From Nitratireductor sp. (GTDB lineage Bacteria > Pseudomonadota > Alphaproteobacteria > Rhizobiales > Rhizobiaceae), in contig JACKJU010000004.1 in NCBI GenBank assembly GCA_020637805.1, positions 62,001 through 126,000 on the forward strand: 64,000 bases of DNA, given 5' to 3'. The notes beneath the pieces are model-generated. The model made no database searches and was not told the DNA's origin. It saw nothing but the letters and a program-made list of their open reading frames with translations. Position 1 is the first letter of the stretch. Every line of letters begins with the position of its first letter. Positions 26,430 to 34,612 of the stretch are shown here, piece after piece. Position numbers and translations under genes: made by a program.

Positions 26430-26960
26430 TCAAGCTGTTCTGCTCTGTTTGAGGATGACAGCGCGGGCAAGTTTTTCGAGCCTTTTGCGCAGTTCTTCGT
26501 CCTCTACGCCTTCCAGCATCCTGCCAAGATGCTCTTCTTCCCTTGGCGTCAGCGCACGCATGCTGCGGTGTTGCCGTGTGGCGACCTTTACCGGCTTTTG
26601 AAGGATGCGCAGGCGATTGACCGCCTCGAAACCGAAGAACAGGTTGACGCGCTGCAGCACCTCATTCGATTCATGCTGGAAGAAGATTGCCTTGGCGGAA
26701 TCGCAGGCCACTTCCAGCATGCCGGGCTGAAACGGGTCATCGTCAGAAGCTCGGCGCGGCCAGCGGATACGTTCCGGCATGGTGCATTCGCGGTAGTCAG
26801 GCCCTGCGATCTCGTCCCAGGCGGCGATCAGGTCCAGTGTCATGCCGCTGCGGCGGGCAACCGTTTCGGCAAGCACGCCCGTCATGAGATCGGACAATGG
26901 CTTGGCGCGCGTCCGGTCACGCGCTCTGAGCGGAAGGTCCTGCTTGAAATTGTCAGCCAT
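26430..26960 (-). CDS. DUF721 (DciA-like) protein
   Basis: A 176-aa protein with an N-terminal DUF721 domain: a helix containing LSDLM, then LIAAWDEIAGPD, then a strand region LEVACDSAKAIFFQ. The domain is related to DciA, the widespread helicase loader that brings DnaB to oriC in bacteria lacking DnaC or DnaI. The C-terminal third is charged and helical. It is divergent from mutY and close to dsbA-like and smc. The ATG at 26960 is chosen since the upstream extension overlaps the mutY promoter region. Loader function is inferred from the domain only. Confidence 0.82.
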   Translation of the reverse strand: MADNFKQDLPLRARDRTRAKPLSDLMTGVLAETVARRSGMTLDLIAAWDEIAGPDYRECTMPERIRWPRRASDDDPFQPGMLEVACDSAKAIFFQHESNEVLQRVNLFFGFEAVNRLRILQKPVKVATRQHRSMRALTPREEEHLGRMLEGVEDEELRKRLEKLARAVILKQSRTA

Positions 26961-27082
26961 GAAAACGATCTGCCCCAGAATACCGGCTACGGATTGCGAA
27001 ACTTCCCGCACTTGATTTCGCGGAAGGAAACACGACAATCCGGCGGTTCCTGTCTACACGAATACGGCCAGACGTTCAAAGC

Positions 27083-28138
27083 ATGCCTTCATTCGCCTCC
27101 GATCTTCTAAACTGGTACGACCGGCATGCCCGGCGCATGCCCTGGCGCGTCATGCCACGTGACCGGCAGGCTGGAGCACAGGCCGATCCTTACCACGTCT
27201 GGCTGTCGGAAGTGATGCTGCAGCAGACGCAGGTAGCCACCGTACGGGACTATTTCCTCGATTTCGCCTCCAAATGGCCGGCAGTGGAAGACCTGGCCAA
27301 TGCACCCTCCGAGGACGTGATGAAAGCCTGGGCAGGGCTGGGTTACTATTCACGGGCGAGAAACCTGAAGAAATGCGCAGAGAAGGTAGCCTTCGAACTG
27401 GACGGCAAGTTCCCCTCTTCCGCCTCCGGCCTGCAACAACTTCCGGGCATCGGCCCCTATACGGCGGCGGCAATTGCGGCAATTGCCTTCGACGAGCCGG
27501 TTGCCGTGGTCGATGGCAATATCGAACGCGTCATCAGCCGCTGTTTCCGCATCGAAACGGAATTGCCGGCTGCCAAGCCGGAAATCCGGGACCGGACGCA
27601 GGCATTGCTCGAACACCGGCGGCCAGGCGACTTTGCCCAGGCGATGATGGACCTCGGCGCGACGATCTGCACGCCGAAACGCCCCGCCTGTGCGCTTTGC
27701 CCGGTCAGCGCCCATTGCGAAGCGCTCAAGGCAGGCGACCAGGAAACATTCCCGCGCAAGGCAGCCAAATCCGACAAGCCGGTTCGAAAGGGTGCAGGCT
27801 TCGTCATCACGAATGAGAGCGGTGCCGTATTTCTGAGAAAGCGCAAGGAGAACGGGCTTCTTGGCGGCATGACCGAGGTACCCGGCACCAATTGGACTTC
27901 GCGGATTGACGGGGAAACCGGTACCGAAGCACTGCCTTTCGCGGCAGGATGGCAAAAATGCCCGCCAGTACGCCACACATTTACCCATTTCCATCTCGAC
28001 GTGGAGGTGTGGCGGTGCGAGGCCAAAGCCGTTGACATGGAAGGCTGGTGGAGTTCGCCCGGTGAATTGCCCGGAGAGGCGCTTCCCACCCTGATGAAGA
28101 AGATCATCAGTTCCGCTATACCTGACGCATTCAAATGA
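27083..28138 (+). CDS. mutY: A/G-specific adenine glycosylase MutY
   Basis: A 351-aa base-excision enzyme that removes adenine mispaired with 8-oxoguanine. The catalytic Glu is residue 43 (LSEVMLQQTQ). The helix-hairpin-helix with LPGIGPYTA is near residues 120-127, catalytic Asp144 is in VDGN, and the 4Fe-4S cluster cysteines are 196, 203, 206 and 212 in the C-x6-C-x2-C-x5-C pattern. The C-terminal NUDIX-like domain recognises 8-oxoguanine. Its stop codon lies in the first copy of a 20-bp tandem repeat that separates it from the HAD gene. Confidence 0.97.
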   Translation: MPSFASDLLNWYDRHARRMPWRVMPRDRQAGAQADPYHVWLSEVMLQQTQVATVRDYFLDFASKWPAVEDLANAPSEDVMKAWAGLGYYSRARNLKKCAEKVAFELDGKFPSSASGLQQLPGIGPYTAAAIAAIAFDEPVAVVDGNIERVISRCFRIETELPAAKPEIRDRTQALLEHRRPGDFAQAMMDLGATICTPKRPACALCPVSAHCEALKAGDQETFPRKAAKSDKPVRKGAGFVITNESGAVFLRKRKENGLLGGMTEVPGTNWTSRIDGETGTEALPFAAGWQKCPPVRHTFTHFHLDVEVWRCEAKAVDMEGWWSSPGELPGEALPTLMKKIISSAIPDAFK

Positions 28139-28171
28139 TCTCCAACGAAGGCAAATGACCTCCAACGAAGG
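28132..28171 (+). repeat. 20-bp tandem duplication across the mutY stop codon
   Basis: Two head-to-tail copies, CAAATGATCTCCAACGAAGG and CAAATGACCTCCAACGAAGG, differ at one base. Copy one contains the mutY TGA inside an ATGA; copy two supplies the ATG of the HAD gene. Confidence 0.9.
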
Positions 28172-28799
28172 GACCTACATGCAAGACGCCAGCGAAAACA
28201 TCCGTCATATCGTATTCGATATCGGCAGCGTCCTAATCCACTACGATCCGGAAATCCCGTTTCGCAGGCTGATCCCCGAGGATGACCGGCGGGGATGGTT
28301 CCTGTCCAATGTCTGCACGCCAGCATGGAATGTCGAACAGGATCGCGGGCGGACGTGGGAAGAGGCCGAAGCATTGTTGATTGCCGACTGGCCGGAGCAT
28401 GAGGAGCTGATCCGCGGTTTCCGCAAGAACTGGCACGAAATGGTGCCACATGCCCATGAAGACACCGCCGCAATCATGACCGGATTAATCGATGACGGGC
28501 ATGATGTGACCATGCTGACGAATTTCGCCTCCGACACGTTTCGCGAGGCGCAGGAGCGCTTCGATTTCCTGAAGAAACCGCGTGGCGTGACCGTTTCGGG
28601 CGATGTGAAGATCATCAAACCCGACCCGGCGATCTACGAAATCCATACCCGCACATTCGGCCTCGATCCGCAGGCATGCCTGTTCATCGACGACAGCCCG
28701 AAAAACGTGGAGGGGGCACGGGCATGCGGCTGGCAGGCAGTGCATTACACCGGCGCTGACAAGCTACGGGAAGACCTGCGCACGCTAGGCGTTCTGTAG
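28155..28799 (+). CDS. HAD-superfamily hydrolase (YihX-like)
   Basis: A 214-aa HAD phosphatase. Motif I is FDIGSVL, the DxG variant seen in YihX-like sugar-phosphate phosphatases; motif II is MLTNFAS, motif III is KPDPAIY and motif IV is FIDDSPKN. The substrate is unknown. The ATG at 28155 lies in the second copy of the 20-bp repeat; an ATG at 28179 with AAGGGA five bases upstream is an equally good start and would give 206 aa. It follows mutY closely and is probably co-transcribed. Confidence 0.88.
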   Translation: MTSNEGTYMQDASENIRHIVFDIGSVLIHYDPEIPFRRLIPEDDRRGWFLSNVCTPAWNVEQDRGRTWEEAEALLIADWPEHEELIRGFRKNWHEMVPHAHEDTAAIMTGLIDDGHDVTMLTNFASDTFREAQERFDFLKKPRGVTVSGDVKIIKPDPAIYEIHTRTFGLDPQACLFIDDSPKNVEGARACGWQAVHYTGADKLREDLRTLGVL

Positions 28800-28811
28800 A
28801 CCTCCAAAAAC

Positions 28812-28849
28812 CAATAAGCGGCCCGGAAATTCCGGACCGCCTATTGTTT
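28812..28849. terminator. Terminator-like hairpin between the HAD gene and ccrM
   Basis: Arms CAATA-A-GCGG-C-CCGG and CCGG-A-CCGC-C-TATTG form a long, slightly mismatched stem around AAATT. T-rich bases follow on the plus strand, and a complementary T-run follows on the minus strand. Convergent genes flank it. Confidence 0.65.
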
Positions 28850-28883
28850 CAGCCTGGTTCAGGGGCGTCTGGAGATCTTCAGG

Positions 28884-30041
28884 TCAGGCGCCTGCCGCCA
28901 TCACTTCGCTGCGGTAGCGGCTGCGCAATTCGTCTATCGGCTTGAGGTCCTTGCCATCGGCGTAGTGCCAGAAGGTCCAGCCGTTGCAGGCGTCGAGTTC
29001 TTGAACTTTCGCGCCCATCTTGTGGATCGAGGCCGCTTCGCCATCGCGTTCCAGCGAACCGTCGAGGCGCACCTTCGCCTGCCAGCGCTTCTTCGTGTCA
29101 GTAAGAACGGTACCTGGCGCAAGGAAACCGCATTCGATCAACGAGCCGAAGGCCACCCGCGGTTCAGCCCGTTTGCCGGTGGTTACTGCCAGTGTCGGCT
29201 TGTCGATGGTTTCGACTGCAGCAATGCGCGCCGTGGCAGCGTCGATATAATCCTGCTGGCGCTCGATGCCGACGAAATGACGTCCGAGGCGCTTGGCCAC
29301 TGCACCGGTAGTGCCGGTGCCAAAGAACGGATCAAGCACGACATCGCCCGGCTTTGTGGATGACATCAGCACGCGGTGGAGCAAGGCTTCAGGCTTCTGG
29401 GTCGGATGGACCTTGTCGCCCGCATCGTTCTTCAAGCGTTCGCCGCCGGTGCAGATCGGAAACAGCCAGTCGGAGCGCATCTGCACTTCGTCGTTGGCCA
29501 TTTTCATCGCTTCGTAATTGAAGGTGTATTTCTTCGCGTTCTGGTCCCGTGTGGCCCAGATCATCGTCTCATGGGCATTGGTGAACCTGCGGCCACGGAA
29601 GTTCGGCATCGGGTTCGACTTGCGCCAAACGATGTCATTCAACACCCAGTATCCGAGGTCCTGGAGCGCGGTGCCGACGCGGAAGATATTGTGATAGGAG
29701 CCGATGACCCAGATGGTGCCGTTCGGCTTCAAGACGCGCCGCGCGGCAAGAAGCCATGCGCGGGTGAAGGCGTCGTAGGCGGCATAGTCGGAAAACTTGT
29801 CCCAGTCGTCATCGACCGCATCGACCTTGGACTGGTCTGGGCGATGAAGATCGCCTTCCAGCTGCAGATTGTAGGGAGGATCGGCAAAGATCACGTCGAC
29901 GGAAGCTTCGGGAAGCTTCTCCAGTGCAGCTACACAATCGCCCTTGATGATGGAATTCAACCATCCGGGCTTGAAGGCACTTTTTGTTCCGGGCTTATCG
30001 GCACGGATATCGGCCAGACTCAATACACTCATGGCACCCAT
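28884..30041 (-). CDS. ccrM: Cell-cycle-regulated DNA adenine methyltransferase CcrM
   Basis: A 385-aa beta-class N6-adenine methylase of the CcrM type, which methylates GANTC sites late in replication in alphaproteobacteria. The catalytic motif DPPY is at residues 54-57, the SAM-binding motif DPFFGTGTTG near 240, and the C-terminal CcrM-specific DNA-recognition domain (about residues 285-380) is present. An in-frame ATG at 30032 is an alternative start. No restriction enzyme is adjacent, as expected for an orphan methylase. A CtrA-like site lies about 45-60 bp upstream. Confidence 0.95.
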   Translation of the reverse strand: MGAMSVLSLADIRADKPGTKSAFKPGWLNSIIKGDCVAALEKLPEASVDVIFADPPYNLQLEGDLHRPDQSKVDAVDDDWDKFSDYAAYDAFTRAWLLAARRVLKPNGTIWVIGSYHNIFRVGTALQDLGYWVLNDIVWRKSNPMPNFRGRRFTNAHETMIWATRDQNAKKYTFNYEAMKMANDEVQMRSDWLFPICTGGERLKNDAGDKVHPTQKPEALLHRVLMSSTKPGDVVLDPFFGTGTTGAVAKRLGRHFVGIERQQDYIDAATARIAAVETIDKPTLAVTTGKRAEPRVAFGSLIECGFLAPGTVLTDTKKRWQAKVRLDGSLERDGEAASIHKMGAKVQELDACNGWTFWHYADGKDLKPIDELRSRYRSEVMAAGA

Positions 30042-30084
30042 ACTCTACGCAGTACTCAACTGCCCGCATGGTTACCGATCAGGG

Positions 30085-30100
30085 TTAAGGAAGAGTTGAC
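30085..30100 (-). promoter_or_regulatory. Candidate CtrA-binding site upstream of ccrM
   Basis: The plus strand reads TTAA, seven bases, TTGAC; on the gene's strand this is TCAA-N7-TTAA(C), one mismatch from the CtrA consensus TTAA-N7-TTAA. ccrM is a known CtrA target in Caulobacter and rhizobia. A GANTC site (GACTC, 30017-30021) lies within the first codons. Confidence 0.45.
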
Positions 30101-30127
30101 CGTTCGCGTTAAATCGAAACGGCCTGA

Positions 30128-30775
30128 TCAGGGGGTGCCGTAGGGTCCTTCGTCAAAGCCGACATAGATGACGATGTTGCGCTGCCTGGGTGCCGGTATG
30201 GAGATCGCCTTGTCGACGAATGAGAAGGTGCCGTTCGTGCGGCCCGGCGGAATTGCCGCAGGAACCTGGTGCAGTTGCGAATAAAGAACCTCGTCGCCGC
30301 GAACCACCGCAACGCGGATTGGCATGGTGAAGTCGCCAGAGGCGCCTGTAGGCCCGCTCAGGAATCTTCCGGCAACGCCCACTTCGATGTTGGTAAAGCC
30401 GTTGGCCGAGGCACAATCACGGACGGTCTCGGTAATGGTCGCGCGGTAGCGCAGCTTCGAGGCTGCACCCTCGTCTTCCTTCTTCACGCCGTCGGGGTAG
30501 ACATCATGAGTTTCCGTGCCTGCCCGAAGCGTGATGTTCGGGCAGTACATGCGCGGATCCTGTATCTCGTCTTCCGGCATGCCCGCTGTCTGTTGGCCAG
30601 ATTGCTGCTGGCCTGCCTGCTGGTTGGGGTCGACGCCGAGCGTGTCCTCGACCTTGCCAGGCCCCGAACCCGAGGAGGTACAAGCGGAAAGCAGCAGACC
30701 CGCAAGAATGATACCTGTCAGACTGGTCTTGAAATTCCCCACGGTTTCGCCCTCGTATTTGTACGCCACACGCAT
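30128..30775 (-). CDS. Predicted lipoprotein, function unknown
   Basis: A 215-aa protein with a long, basic N-region, a hydrophobic core and a lipobox LSAC with Cys32, so it is likely anchored in the membrane as a lipoprotein. A Gln/Gly/Pro-rich linker follows, then a beta-rich domain (RYRATITETVRDC, VGVAGRFL, IYVGFDEGPYGTP) with two further Cys. I do not recognise a named family with certainty; similar small lipoproteins are common in rhizobia. I chose the ATG at 30775 because upstream extensions precede the signal peptide. Divergent from thrC. Confidence 0.75.
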   Translation of the reverse strand: MRVAYKYEGETVGNFKTSLTGIILAGLLLSACTSSGSGPGKVEDTLGVDPNQQAGQQQSGQQTAGMPEDEIQDPRMYCPNITLRAGTETHDVYPDGVKKEDEGAASKLRYRATITETVRDCASANGFTNIEVGVAGRFLSGPTGASGDFTMPIRVAVVRGDEVLYSQLHQVPAAIPPGRTNGTFSFVDKAISIPAPRQRNIVIYVGFDEGPYGTP

Positions 30776-31027
30776 GCTCTCACGATTGTTGCCCAGCTCA
30801 TATTTGCCAGCCGGCCTGCAGAATTCGCAGGCGGTATAACAGCTTGAAGGCGAAAATGCGAAGAGGGAAATGCCCAGCGCGGTTAATCCACCGGCCATTT
30901 TGCTGCGAACAGGGGCTTCGCCGTTTGAAAATGGCGGCGTTACGGACTAAAAGGCGCGGGAAACTCACCGATGTCGCCGTTGCGTGCCGGGCCTTTGCCC
31001 CAACCGCATTTTTCACCGGAACGAACC

Positions 31028-32422
31028 ATGAAGTATGTAAGCACGCGCGGCAACGCGCCCGTTCTCGAATTCAACGATGTTCTGCTCGCCGGTCTAGCCC
31101 GGGATGGCGGTCTTTACGTTCCGCAGGAATGGCCGGTGCTCGACGCCGGAACTATTGCCGGTTTTTCGGGAAAACCCTATGCGCAGGTCGCCAAGGCCGT
31201 GCTGCGCCCCTTCGTCGAGGGACAGATCGCCGAAAGCGATTTCTCGAAGATGGTCGATGCTGCCTACGAGACCTTCCGCCACGAAGCGGTTGCACCGCTG
31301 GTGCAGGTCGCGCCCAATCACTTCGTGCTGGAACTGTTTCACGGCCCGACAATGGCGTTCAAGGACGTGGCAATGCAATTGCTGGCGCGGTTGATGGACC
31401 ATGTCCTCGCCGAACGCAACGAGCGCGCAACCATCATTGGCGCGACATCCGGGGATACCGGCGGCGCGGCAATCGAAGCCTTTCGCGGGCGCGACAACAC
31501 CGACATCTTCATCCTGTTTCCCGATGGCAAGGTATCCGATGTCCAGCGCATGCAGATGACGACCGTCAACGATGCCAACGTGCATCCTCTGGCAGTGGAC
31601 GGAAACTTCGACGACTGCCAGGCTTTGGTGAAATCGCTGTTCAACGATCTGAACTTCCGCGATGAAGTAAGACTTTCGGGCGTCAATTCGATCAACTGGG
31701 CGCGCATCATGGCCCAGATCGTCTACTACTTCACATCGGCGGTGGCACTGGGCGCCCCTGCCCGCAAGGTTTCCTTCACGGTGCCGACTGGCAACTTCGG
31801 CGACATATTCGCCGGTTTCGTTGCCAGCAAGATGGGGCTGCCGGTCGAACGGCTGGTCATTGCGACAAACCAGAACGACATCCTGACCCGTTGCCTGGAA
31901 ACGGCGCGGTATGAAACGGGTCCCGTTTTCGCGACGACTTCGCCCTCCATGGACATTCAGGTTTCCTCGAATTTTGAGCGGCTCCTGTTCGAGGCACATG
32001 AACGCAGCGGCGACGCCGTGCGGCGCATGATGTCAGGGCTGTCTCAGTCCGGTTCATTTTCCATCGAGAAAGAGGCCTTCGGCCGGATCGAAGCGGATTT
32101 CTCCGCTGGCCGGTGCGACGAAGCGGCGACGGCAAGCGAAATCCGCGATACGCTCGAGCGCTCTGGCTACCTGCTCGACCCGCACAGCGCCGTGGGACTT
32201 CATGTAGCCCGGCAGCAGGCAAGACAAGGCACGCCCATGGTCACGCTTTCGACCGCGCACCCGGCGAAATTCCCGGATGCCGTCAAGGCTGCATGTGGCG
32301 TCGTTCCAGCCCTTCCTGCGTGGCAGGGAGACCTGATGTCACGCAAGGAGCGGTTCTCGCGCATCGCCAATGATGCCGAAAAACTGAAAGCATTCATCCG
32401 CCAGAACGCACGTCACGGATAG
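31028..32422 (+). CDS. thrC: Threonine synthase
   Basis: A 464-aa PLP enzyme converting O-phosphohomoserine to threonine, the last step of the pathway whose kinase ThrB is encoded at 40415. The PLP-binding Lys is residue 112 (GPTMAFKD), and the phosphate-binding loop GATSGDTGGAA starts near residue 138. Length matches the longer proteobacterial/yeast type. The start at 31028 removes an unconserved extension. It is followed by the M16 peptidase on the same strand. Confidence 0.97.
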   Translation: MKYVSTRGNAPVLEFNDVLLAGLARDGGLYVPQEWPVLDAGTIAGFSGKPYAQVAKAVLRPFVEGQIAESDFSKMVDAAYETFRHEAVAPLVQVAPNHFVLELFHGPTMAFKDVAMQLLARLMDHVLAERNERATIIGATSGDTGGAAIEAFRGRDNTDIFILFPDGKVSDVQRMQMTTVNDANVHPLAVDGNFDDCQALVKSLFNDLNFRDEVRLSGVNSINWARIMAQIVYYFTSAVALGAPARKVSFTVPTGNFGDIFAGFVASKMGLPVERLVIATNQNDILTRCLETARYETGPVFATTSPSMDIQVSSNFERLLFEAHERSGDAVRRMMSGLSQSGSFSIEKEAFGRIEADFSAGRCDEAATASEIRDTLERSGYLLDPHSAVGLHVARQQARQGTPMVTLSTAHPAKFPDAVKAACGVVPALPAWQGDLMSRKERFSRIANDAEKLKAFIRQNARHG

Positions 32423-32591
32423 GCGTCCCGCTGCCCGTCAGATGCACCTGCGAGTTCAACTCGTTTGCCCATGTCGAGGCGCAAGAACGGAGTGGAATTC
32501 CGCTTCGGGAAATTTCGTGACAATCCCGTGAACGGGGCGTAGGGTTGGCGACATCAAAGAGAACCGGTTCGGGAGGAGGGCCGGGAGTAAC

Positions 32592-33875
32592 ATGAGCGTA
32601 GAAGTCACAACTCTCGAAAACGGAATCACTCTCGCAATCGACCGGATGCAGCATCTTGAAACTGTTGCCTTCGGAACCTGGGTCCGGGCCGGTGCCCGAA
32701 ATGAGCGAGAAGACCAGCACGGTATAGCCCACCTGCTGGAGCACATGGCTTTCAAGGGCACGCCAACCCGCAGCGCGCGCCAGATAGCAGAAGAAATCGA
32801 GAATGTCGGAGGCGACGTCAATGCCTCCACATCCGTCGAGATGACCTCCTATCATGCCAGGATGCTCGGTGAAGACCTGCCGCTCGGCATGGACGTCCTC
32901 CACGACATTCTTCGCAATTCCACCTACTGCGCCGACGAACTGGAACGCGAGAAGCATGTCATCCTGCAGGAAATAGGTGCAGCGAACGACACGCCCGACG
33001 ATCTGTGCTTTGACCTTTTCCAGGATGCCGCTTATGGCGGGCAGCCTATCGGAAGGCCCATCCTTGGCACACCCGAGACGGTAACGGCCTTCACCTCCAA
33101 TGACATCAAGGACTATCTGGGCACCCACTATCGCGCTCCGAACATGATCATTTCGGCTGCGGGCAAGGTGGATTCGGATGCCTTCAAGAAGCAGGCGGAG
33201 GAGCTGTATTCAGATTTTCCGAGCGAGTTATCCGAGCCCTGCCCGCCATCGAAATATCTCGGTGGCCAGTCGCTGGTGCATCGCGAAACCGCTGAAACGC
33301 AGATCGTGCTGGGCTTCGAGGGGCGCGCCTATCACGTGCGCGATTTCTACGCGTCAAATCTTCTTTCCATGATCCTTGGCGGCGGAATGTCCTCGCGCCT
33401 GTTCCAGGAAATCCGGGAAAAGCGCGGTTATTGCTATTCCATCTATTCATTCCATTGGGGTTTTTCCGACAGCGGCGTTTTCGGCATTCATGCCGCGACG
33501 GGCAAGGAAGACGTAAAGCAGTTGATGCCGTTGCTCCTGGACGAATTGCACAGGGCAAGCGAGGACATCAGTGAAGCCGAGGTGGACCGCGCACGGGCAC
33601 AGATCAAGGCAAGCCTGATGATGGCGATGGAAAGTCCTGCCTCGCGGGCGGGTCAGATCGCACGCCAGATCATGCTGTTCGGCCGTCCCATTCCCAATGA
33701 CGAACTCATGGAACGCCTGCAGGCGATCTCGGCCGAGCGGCTGCGAGATCTGGCCGGACGCCTGTTCTGCGAAACCGTTCCTACCATTTCGGCTGTCGGA
33801 GACATTTCCGGAGTGATGAACCAGCACGAAATCGCTTCCGCGCTCGGCAGCACCAAGCTGCTTGCAGCGGAATAG
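32592..33875 (+). CDS. M16-family zinc peptidase (mitochondrial-processing-peptidase-like)
   Basis: A 427-aa pitrilysin-type peptidase. The inverted zinc motif HLLEH places His47, Glu50 and His51, with a third ligand Glu near residue 127 in the REKHVILQEI region. The C-terminal half is the second, inactive M16 domain. Rhizobial homologues resemble the beta subunit of the mitochondrial processing peptidase. No signal peptide is apparent, so cytoplasmic. GGGAG lies 4 bases before the ATG. It is often next to thrC, as here; the substrate is not known. Confidence 0.92.
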   Translation: MSVEVTTLENGITLAIDRMQHLETVAFGTWVRAGARNEREDQHGIAHLLEHMAFKGTPTRSARQIAEEIENVGGDVNASTSVEMTSYHARMLGEDLPLGMDVLHDILRNSTYCADELEREKHVILQEIGAANDTPDDLCFDLFQDAAYGGQPIGRPILGTPETVTAFTSNDIKDYLGTHYRAPNMIISAAGKVDSDAFKKQAEELYSDFPSELSEPCPPSKYLGGQSLVHRETAETQIVLGFEGRAYHVRDFYASNLLSMILGGGMSSRLFQEIREKRGYCYSIYSFHWGFSDSGVFGIHAATGKEDVKQLMPLLLDELHRASEDISEAEVDRARAQIKASLMMAMESPASRAGQIARQIMLFGRPIPNDELMERLQAISAERLRDLAGRLFCETVPTISAVGDISGVMNQHEIASALGSTKLLAAE

Positions 33876-33903
33876 TCTGCGACCTTTCGTGCCGGAGGGT
33901 CTG

Positions 33904-34530
33904 ATGGAAACCTTCCTGGGACGCATGTTTGCCCGCACGCGAAACGGCTCTCAGGGAAATCTGGATTCCAGCATCGACGCAGGGCGTGGCCTGAGGCTTG
34001 AGCCATATTCGCGGCGCCATTTCCAGACGTGGCGGGAGGCGCGCGAGGCGAGCAGGGAATTTCTGCAGCCATGGGAGCCGAAATGGCGCGGCAGCGACAC
34101 GACGTTGCCGGAATTCCTGTTGCGGCTGCGCAATGACCGGCTGTCGCGGAAAAACCGTTCCGGATGCAGCTTCCTTCTTACCCTGCCTCTGCATGGAACA
34201 GTTCGCGGGGTCGTTGGTGGCATCAATCTCTCGAATATCCGTTTCGGCGCGGCGCGAACCGCCACGCTCGGTTACTGGATGCGCCAAGAACATTCAGGAA
34301 AAGGTTACATGGCGCTGGCTGTGGAGAGCCTTTGCCGCAATGCTTTCCAGCAGTTGGAACTGGAACGGATAGAGGCAGCTTGCCTTCCCGAGAACGCGGC
34401 GTCACGCCGGGTACTGGAAAAATGCGGCTTCCAGGAAGAAGGATATGCCCGGCAATACCTCGAGATAAACGGCACCCGCCGCGACCACCTGCTCTATGCG
34501 CGGATTGCCGATGACAGTGTCATCCGCTGA
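33904..34530 (+). CDS. GNAT N-acetyltransferase (RimJ/RimL-like)
   Basis: A 208-aa acetyltransferase. Conserved RimJ/RimL features are LRLEPYSRRH at the start of the domain, GINLSNI, and the CoA-binding turn QEHSGKGYM, followed by LPENAASRRVLEKCGF. RimJ-like enzymes acetylate N-terminal residues of ribosomal or other proteins. The ATG at 33904 has an ideal GGAGG five bases upstream; an earlier TTG would overlap the M16 gene. A coupled thrC-M16-GNAT transcript is plausible. Confidence 0.9.
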   Translation: METFLGRMFARTRNGSQGNLDSSIDAGRGLRLEPYSRRHFQTWREAREASREFLQPWEPKWRGSDTTLPEFLLRLRNDRLSRKNRSGCSFLLTLPLHGTVRGVVGGINLSNIRFGAARTATLGYWMRQEHSGKGYMALAVESLCRNAFQQLELERIEAACLPENAASRRVLEKCGFQEEGYARQYLEINGTRRDHLLYARIADDSVIR

Positions 34531-34582
34531 CAGAGTGCCATTCTGCCGGGCTTCAAATTGCCTGATTCCGGGGACATTTTCT

Positions 34583-34612
34583 TTGGCATTGGCGGCCTTG
34601 AGCCGCTATAGA
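34583..34612 (+). promoter_or_regulatory. Possible promoter of the EAL-domain gene
   Basis: TTGGCA (34583-34588), an 18-bp spacer and TATAGA (34607-34612) look like a promoter. A hairpin TCCGGCGG/CCGCCGGA (34628-34635 with 34641-34648) follows in what would be the leader. If real, starts upstream of about 34619 cannot be used from this transcript. Confidence 0.4.
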
